Shown here: positions 58,536 to 64,000 of the stretch, piece after piece
Layout of the letters: the number at the start of each line of letters is the position of its first letter
Position numbering within the stretch: the stretch's first letter is position 1
Origin: Panicum virgatum
Taxonomy: Eukaryota > Streptophyta > Magnoliopsida > Poales > Poaceae
Length of the DNA: 64,000 bases
Assembly: GCF_016808335.1 (NCBI RefSeq)
Contig: NC_053139.1
Coordinates: 37,283,954 to 37,347,953, forward strand
Reading direction: 5' to 3'
The notes under the pieces: generated by a model
Databases searched by the model: none
Seen by the model: the letters and a program-made list of their open reading frames with translations, nothing else
Told to the model about the DNA's origin: nothing
Position numbers and translations under genes: made by a program

Positions 58536-61301
58536 TGTGACGGAACCGCCAAATTAAAACTCCAAATTAAGCATAATGGCCGTCATTTGAACACATCAGG
58601 CGCATTAGCTTAATGGTTTAATTTGGCGATCCTTTCTCAACCCACGGCCCGATCGAAACAACACTTGTAGTCTCACGCGAAGGTGGTCGCAGATGGTACA
58701 AGTACGACATAATACTTAAAAATATAGGAACGAAAACAATATGAAACACTTATTTTACAAGCCGAGTTCCAAATATACATAAAGGGTACAAAAATGAAAT
58801 AACTTTTACAAAACAAAACAAGGGTAGCCAATGTTCAAAGGAACAGTTTCTACACCTAACTTTGCTCCACCCTATCCTGCCTGCACCCAACCGGTCAGAC
58901 CGGTTCCTTCAACCGGTCAGACCGGTTGCCACTACCTGATCCACACCACTGGTCAGACCGGTCACTCTGACCGGTCCTCGCAAAACAGAAGGGTTGCACA
59001 TACAGCCCTCAAGGGTGCAACCCGACAACTTCCTAGCCTAGGGGTCTCGCTCCACCACTTCCCACCCCTCTGCATCTTGGCGGATGAACTTGACACGGCA
59101 GGGGCAGAAGTCAACATTTGTATGGCCTAAAATGATTGTGGCAACAAACCCTGAGTATACTAATACTCAGAAAGACTTACCCGACCAGTGGGTATAACTT
59201 AACCCACCCTCCTAGACATGCAAGGCTTTTGGCTAGTGGCTTATTTTGCTGAAAACAGTGACTAAAGTAATTTCTTAAATTCCATATTTTAGCTCTAGAT
59301 TCTATATAAATTTACTCTATTCTAATATTTGCACGGATCAACTATATCAAACATTGTGGTGCAATCAATAATAACTCAATGTTTTTATCATCATAGATAT
59401 ATAAATATACTCATTATCCCATCATAATACTACGATGCGACGAAGTGATCAAGGTGCTCATATCCGAGAGCGACTGACGTCGAATCGACCCGATTTAACC
59501 TTGCAAGGTGGACCTAACCAACACGGCACGTATCTGCCCCATCGGACTATACATGCCAACCATTCCCCTCCCCGCCTCGAACTACATGAACCAGCCCAAC
59601 AACATATGGTCAGTCGAGCTCAACGTGAGACCACCAAACGTAAACAATGCATCTCCATTTCTCCGCGACTACTCAACTACCCCAGGAGTTGGGTGCGGGT
59701 TCCTGTACTTTCGAAGCAAGGCAGTACTCGGCTTACCGGTTTCGACTACCTCCTACTCCCGGTATGCGGTTAGTACAAATTCAAACATGATCAGCAGGGC
59801 CAACACCGGTACGGTCCTTAACCGACTCAGACGAGACTAAGACACCCAGGAACCCTGTCCTGCTGCCATACCTACATATCCTCATCATTCCCGTCCGGTC
59901 TCAATTCTCCATTCCTTACATATCCAATTCAACAACTCATATCCTGAAATATTAATATATCTTGTATCTCGCGAGTAACCGGAAATTACTCGACTTCTAA
60001 TCATCCTATTTCTCGCGAGTGACCAGAGATCACTCGTCTTCTACCGAGAACCATTAAGCATAGCACTTCTATCGTCCTATACATACTAGTATAACTCAAG
60101 GAAATCTAGGGATCATGCAACTAGGGTTCCAATCAACTCCTGAAACGTAATGCACACGTAATAAATACATATATAGGTGTCATAATTTCAAATAATAGGA
60201 TGTGCAACGGGGCTTGCCTTGCGTCTGCTGCTCAGTGCTATGGTGAATTGGGCCTTGGGCCGGCTCCCCACGATCCTCCTGCTGCGGGGCTTGCCCTTGC
60301 GGCTCCCGTGGCTCCGCAACCACCTCGTATATCACCTCCTCCGCGGCGGCTGCAACACATATGCATATGCATATGACATGAGCGAATGCATGCATGATTT
60401 ATAAAAATTACAAGTAACCAATAACCAAATCAAAATCGATCTATTTTCACTAACCAACCCTGATTTAACCCTCTCAGCCCTGCTAGCACCGGTCAGACCG
60501 GTATACCAAACCGGTCAGACCGGTCTGGCCAGTGTGCAACTCGAGACCAAAAAATCCAGAGTATCTGGACGTATTCTCGGAGTATCCGGAGTCCCAAGTC
60601 CGGAGAATCCGGACCTAAACCCGGAATGCCTAAACCATCACAAACCCGGAGTATCCGAACCAATGGCCGGACTGTCCGGACCCCTACCGGTCAGACCGGT
60701 CTCTCTGACCGGTCAGACCGGTCCTACCCAGAACAAAAGCAAAAATCCATGTCGTGGTGAAATCCGGCCACTAATCCTAAAACCCTACTAGGAACCAGTT
60801 CAGGGATACATTGGAACGTATTTGACCGGAGGAAATCACCTAAAACCATCTAGAAGAGGAGATCGACCATCCCTAGCAAAATACCTTGAATGAGCCTCTT
60901 CCCCACGAAAAACTTGGATTCCACTTCACTCCGGGAGGGAGCACATGGAAGAGATGATCCACCACGCCGGATTGAAGCTTCCCTCGGCCTTGGATCGAGT
61001 GGAAAAAGAGGATTGCAAAGTTTAGGGTTTGGAGAGAGGAGGAGCTCGAGAGAGAGCTCGGGCTGGCATGAGAGTTGGTGAGGATGAGTGATCTGGTGGA
61101 GAGAGAGAAGAGTGTGATTTCAATGATGTGGGCCCAAAACGATTGACCCAGGTTCGACCGGTCAGACCGGTTGTCTCGACCGGTCAGACCGGTCCGGCCC
61201 AGGCTGACAGGAATTTTTGCTAACTCATGGTTTAGGGTTTAGGTTCAAAACTAATGCCCAGATTAAACTTAATTAAAGTTGATTAACACCTGGGTGTTAC
61301 A
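58536..61301 (-). repeat. 5' LTR of the chromovirus
   Basis: 2,766 bp, closely similar to 50606-53379. The motif pairs are at 58890/58912, 58948/58970, 60488/60510, 60686/60708 and 61157/61179. The 58970 member has lost part of its right half, but the start spacing is still 22 bp. Confidence 0.93.
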
Positions 61302-61466
61302 GATTCCAGCAGAAAGGTGCATCATGTGTATCTCAATCTCCTTCAGATACGGCTTTGCCAGATGAGGCCTGTCATTGGCAGCTGATGGCATGGCAATTGC
61401 AAAACACATGGTGGTGCGGTTGGTAGCGCAAGCAAGGCTTGTAGTTGTAGTGCCCAAGGTTTCCAT

Positions 61467-61988
61467 TACCAGAAATTAAAAAAAAATTATCAAAGGTTAT
61501 GGATAAATAGGACACATAATATATATTATTGGAAATATCGGATCAATTTTAAAAAAAATCAAATTGTTTCCAAAAAAATTGTAGAATTTGACTTGAAACT
61601 ATTTCTAAATTATTAAACATCACTAGTTCACAGATAAATAAATAAGAATAAAACATTGTGACCGTCGGATCGTAGCGTGGGTGAATTTGAGTCGCCTGTG
61701 TGGAAGCATGAAAATTAGGAGAACTTTGGCCCATATCCAATTTTATTGGACCGACCGTAACAGTAGAAAAGAAATTTTGGAAATTTCGGTAAATTTCTAC
61801 CGATAAAGGAAACCCTACTGCTAGTGCTGGCTTTAGTCATTGACGGATAATGCTGGGTGGGTTCAGAAAACTTGTTGGCAATTTGGGCGCGTGCTTTTCT
61901 CTGCAGACTAGTGTGGTCATTTGTTCGCCTGAATCAGAGGTTAAAAGGCATATAGTTTTTACCTCACATCGTGAAAGCAGCTAACTAT
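61467..61988. other. AT-rich intergenic
   Basis: No gene, RNA or repeat boundary recognised. Confidence 0.4.
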
Positions 61989-64000
61989 TGTCACAGCCCT
62001 GGAAAAAAAAAAAGGAAAAAGAAAATAAAATCCTCCGCCGGGCCCCACCTGTCAGCCCCTTCCCTCTCCTTCTCTGTTTTCTCCCGCGCGCCGCGGCACG
62101 CGTCGCCGCCGCCGGCCATCCTCGTGAGCCGCGCCACGTGCCGGCCATCTTCGCGTCCCGTGCCACGGTCGTCCTCCCCCACGCCCTTATCCGCGCCCGG
62201 TCGACCCCCGTTCCCTTCCAACCCAAACCCTAGCCCCCTCCTCCATTGACGCCGCCGCCCCGAGCTCCCTCCTCGCCGCCGATTCGCCGCTCACAGTGAG
62301 TCCCTAGTCGATTCTTCGCGGGTGGAGCGTCTCCTCGCTTCCCTCGACCCGTTCCACCCCTAACCCGGCCCCTTCCCCTCCCCTGCAGGGCCGGCGACGA
62401 GCGCCTCCGCCCGCCGCCGCCTCTGCTCGTCGCGCCACCGGTCCGCCGCCGCTCCTCGCCCGCATCGCCGCCGGTGAGCTTCGCCGTCACCTAGGGCACG
62501 CCATGCGCCCTCGCCCCGAGCTCCTCCAGCCTCGCCCCGCCGCGCCGCCGTCCGCCGGCGCCACCGCGCCGCGCACGCGCGCGCGTGGGCGCGCCCAGGC
62601 GCGGGGTCAAGGCAGGCTTCGGCCTTGACCCGGCCTGGTGGTGCCGCCCGGCTCCCTGGGCCCACCTGTCGGTGGCCGGGGTGGCTACCTCGGGTGTACC
62701 TAGCGTTTTAGCTAGGGTTTCTTAGGTTCCATATTTCTGCAATCTTCCAAAATTCATAGAAATTCATGTATAGCTCCAAAAATTGTGAAACTTGTTTTGT
62801 TGAGTTCCTCTAGCTGAGATCTACCTAGGAAAAATATTGTTTTGCATGTTACTTTGTTGTAGATTTATCTATAGATTTATCTTGCAAAAGTGAGTTTATT
62901 GCTTGGTTATTTGTGTACTGCTAGAAAAATGTCAAACCAAATTTTGTTAGACTCCTTGTGAGGTGTAATTTCCAGTGGTGCAGGTTGTTCACATGTTTAC
63001 TTGCTGTTGGTTAGGGTTTTATTTCGATTTTGTGCTTGCTGTCCAAAATATGGTTTATTGTGGAATTTTTTTGCAGGAAAGTGATAAAATGGCAAAACCA
63101 GTTTTGTTAGCTTTGTGTTCCTTTCTAGTTTCCATGATAATTTTGTTGGATTTGTTTAGTTGAGTTTGCATTCCTTTTCTGTTTTACTTTGTTTAAAGTG
63201 GCTGAAAACTGTTATATTTATGATTAAATGTAGGAAAATGCTTTTGCTGCAAAACCAATTTTCATGAGTTCTTTGTGATGTCCTCTGCATGCTCAAATTG
63301 TTTCATGATTTATGCTTGCTGTTTAGTTCATTCCTTAATTCTTGCATCGCATTCATGCATTTTAGTGACCGGACCGTCGGAGAGCGAACCCGGGGAACCC
63401 GTCGAGTCCGTTGAGCCGGAGCTTGGAGTCCCGTTCGTGGTCGAGCCGGAAGTTAACCCAGGCAAGCAGCTAAGCATTTTCCTTGCACCTATTTAATCTG
63501 ATTTAGTTAGCTATCTCATCGGGTACTGTTGGGTTATATATTATCTATGTATTGCATCCTTGTACCTACTTTGATGCACTAGCCATCCTTGAATTGTTTA
63601 ACCATGTCCTTGCCACGTGTTAGTCAGCTAATAACTTAATTTGACTAGATGCTTAGTTTTGCTTTGAATACTTGTATAACTTGCAAGAAAGGATTGGGTT
63701 AGAGTATCACATTTACCATCCATCCTTGATCGCACTTGGGAAGCTGGGATAAGTGGAGTGTAGTAGCGAGGTTCGAGCGGAATGGTAGGGCCTAGAGAAT
63801 GAAGTCACATGGGCATAGTCCGCTTGGATCGATTAAGGACCGAGTGGATGCCATCGGCCTTGAGCACCTTTCCGTGCTACCACATATCCAATATAATGGA
63901 ACGGATGAGCCAATTACCTTCTTTGACTTGATCATTGATGTGCAGTCCTAGCTACGTGGCTACAGGCTATGCAGAGAGGCTTAGTGTGTCCCCAGGTGGA
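61989..64000 (+). mobile_element. probable 5' part of a large gypsy LTR, running off the window
   Basis: It begins TGTCACAGCCCTGG, a usual start of large grass gypsy LTRs. It continues with a GC-rich block (about 62030-62700), then a T-rich block and a GACCGGACCGTCGGAGAGCG block near 63367 that I associate with RIRE3/RIRE8-like LTRs. No ORF with a domain is seen. The other LTR and the interior would lie to the right. It could instead be a GC-rich gene leader, so confidence is moderate. Confidence 0.4.

Larger units (their letters stand above)
50606..61301 (-). mobile_element. Ty3/gypsy chromovirus, Tekay/Del type, nearly complete
   Basis: 10,696 bp, bounded by LTRs 50606-53379 and 58536-61301 and by the perfect duplication GATTC (50601-50605 and 61302-61306). 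The genes run on the minus strand: gag, zinc knuckle, protease, RT, RNase H, integrase and a C-terminal chromodomain. That order and the chromodomain make it a chromovirus. The conserved VYLRVSPMKGVQRFGVKGKL region and long LTRs fit the Tekay/Del clade. A tRNA-Met primer site and a purine tract are in place. It is disabled by several stops and an 82-bp duplication. Confidence 0.95.
50461..61466 (-). pseudogene. unrecognised short ORF interrupted by the chromovirus
   Basis: A minus-strand frame begins with ATG at 61466 and is open to the insertion point at 61302 (55 codons). Leaving out the LTR element and one GATTC copy, the same frame stays open from 50600 for 47 more codons to a TAG near 50457-50459, with a possible CAG then GTATGT donor nine codons earlier. 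I do not recognise the product. An open frame this short may be chance, but the insertion point falls exactly on a codon border. Confidence 0.3.

Noticed and set aside
50606..61301. Possible CRISPR-like array from the regularly spaced ACCGGT motifs
   Set aside because: The repeats are short palindromes in pairs inside LTRs of a plant retrotransposon, with no array of spacers and no cas genes. CRISPR is not found in plant nuclear DNA.

Overview
The window is nuclear DNA of a grass (Poaceae, probably the panicoid side). The evidence is a GC-rich, intron-bearing gene style, a chloroplast FATB thioesterase of grass type, abundant Tourist, Stowaway and hAT MITEs, and two lineages of Ty3/gypsy elements. 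The species cannot be fixed from the sequence alone.

Three host genes sit in the left half. At 9057-10469 (+) is a two-exon BAHD acyltransferase whose 3' part is shifted out of frame by one base in an 8-G run. At 13844-18920 (-) is a four-exon gene for a 1,058-residue protein with a TFIIS central domain and a SPOC domain. At 25715-28645 (+) is a complete six-coding-exon FATB acyl-ACP thioesterase with all five active-site residues. A fourth gene, for a small secreted cysteine-rich peptide (TATA at 33985, exon 1 at 34082), is destroyed. A MITE sits in its signal-peptide exon, a 10.4-kb Ty3/gypsy element sits inside that MITE, and a hAT element carrying its own nested MITE sits after exon 1.

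Mobile DNA fills most of the rest. From left to right: a complete non-autonomous LTR element (513-4519, TSD CTCTG) that split a MITE; small hAT and other MITEs (5689, 6158); an ACCGGT-packed hAT element (12498-13100, TSD CTCCCAGG); a Tourist array (22717-23568); a fold-back element (29780); a 5'-truncated LINE (31321); a MITE array with a nested Stowaway (32075-32929); the Tat-clade element 34360-44809 with two RNase H domains and an antisense ORF; a solo LTR (46799-47117); a Tourist-like MITE (49902); a complete chromovirus of Tekay/Del type on the minus strand (50606-61301, TSD GATTC); and the start of another probable gypsy LTR (61989 to the edge).

The most unusual signal is in the chromovirus. 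Its LTRs and leader carry the 15-bp palindrome ACCGGTCAGACCGGT in pairs whose members always start exactly 22 bp apart, while the 7-bp spacers differ between pairs. The layered insertions, most with matching target-site duplications, also let the order of events be read directly. All protein family calls are from motif reading; no database search was run.
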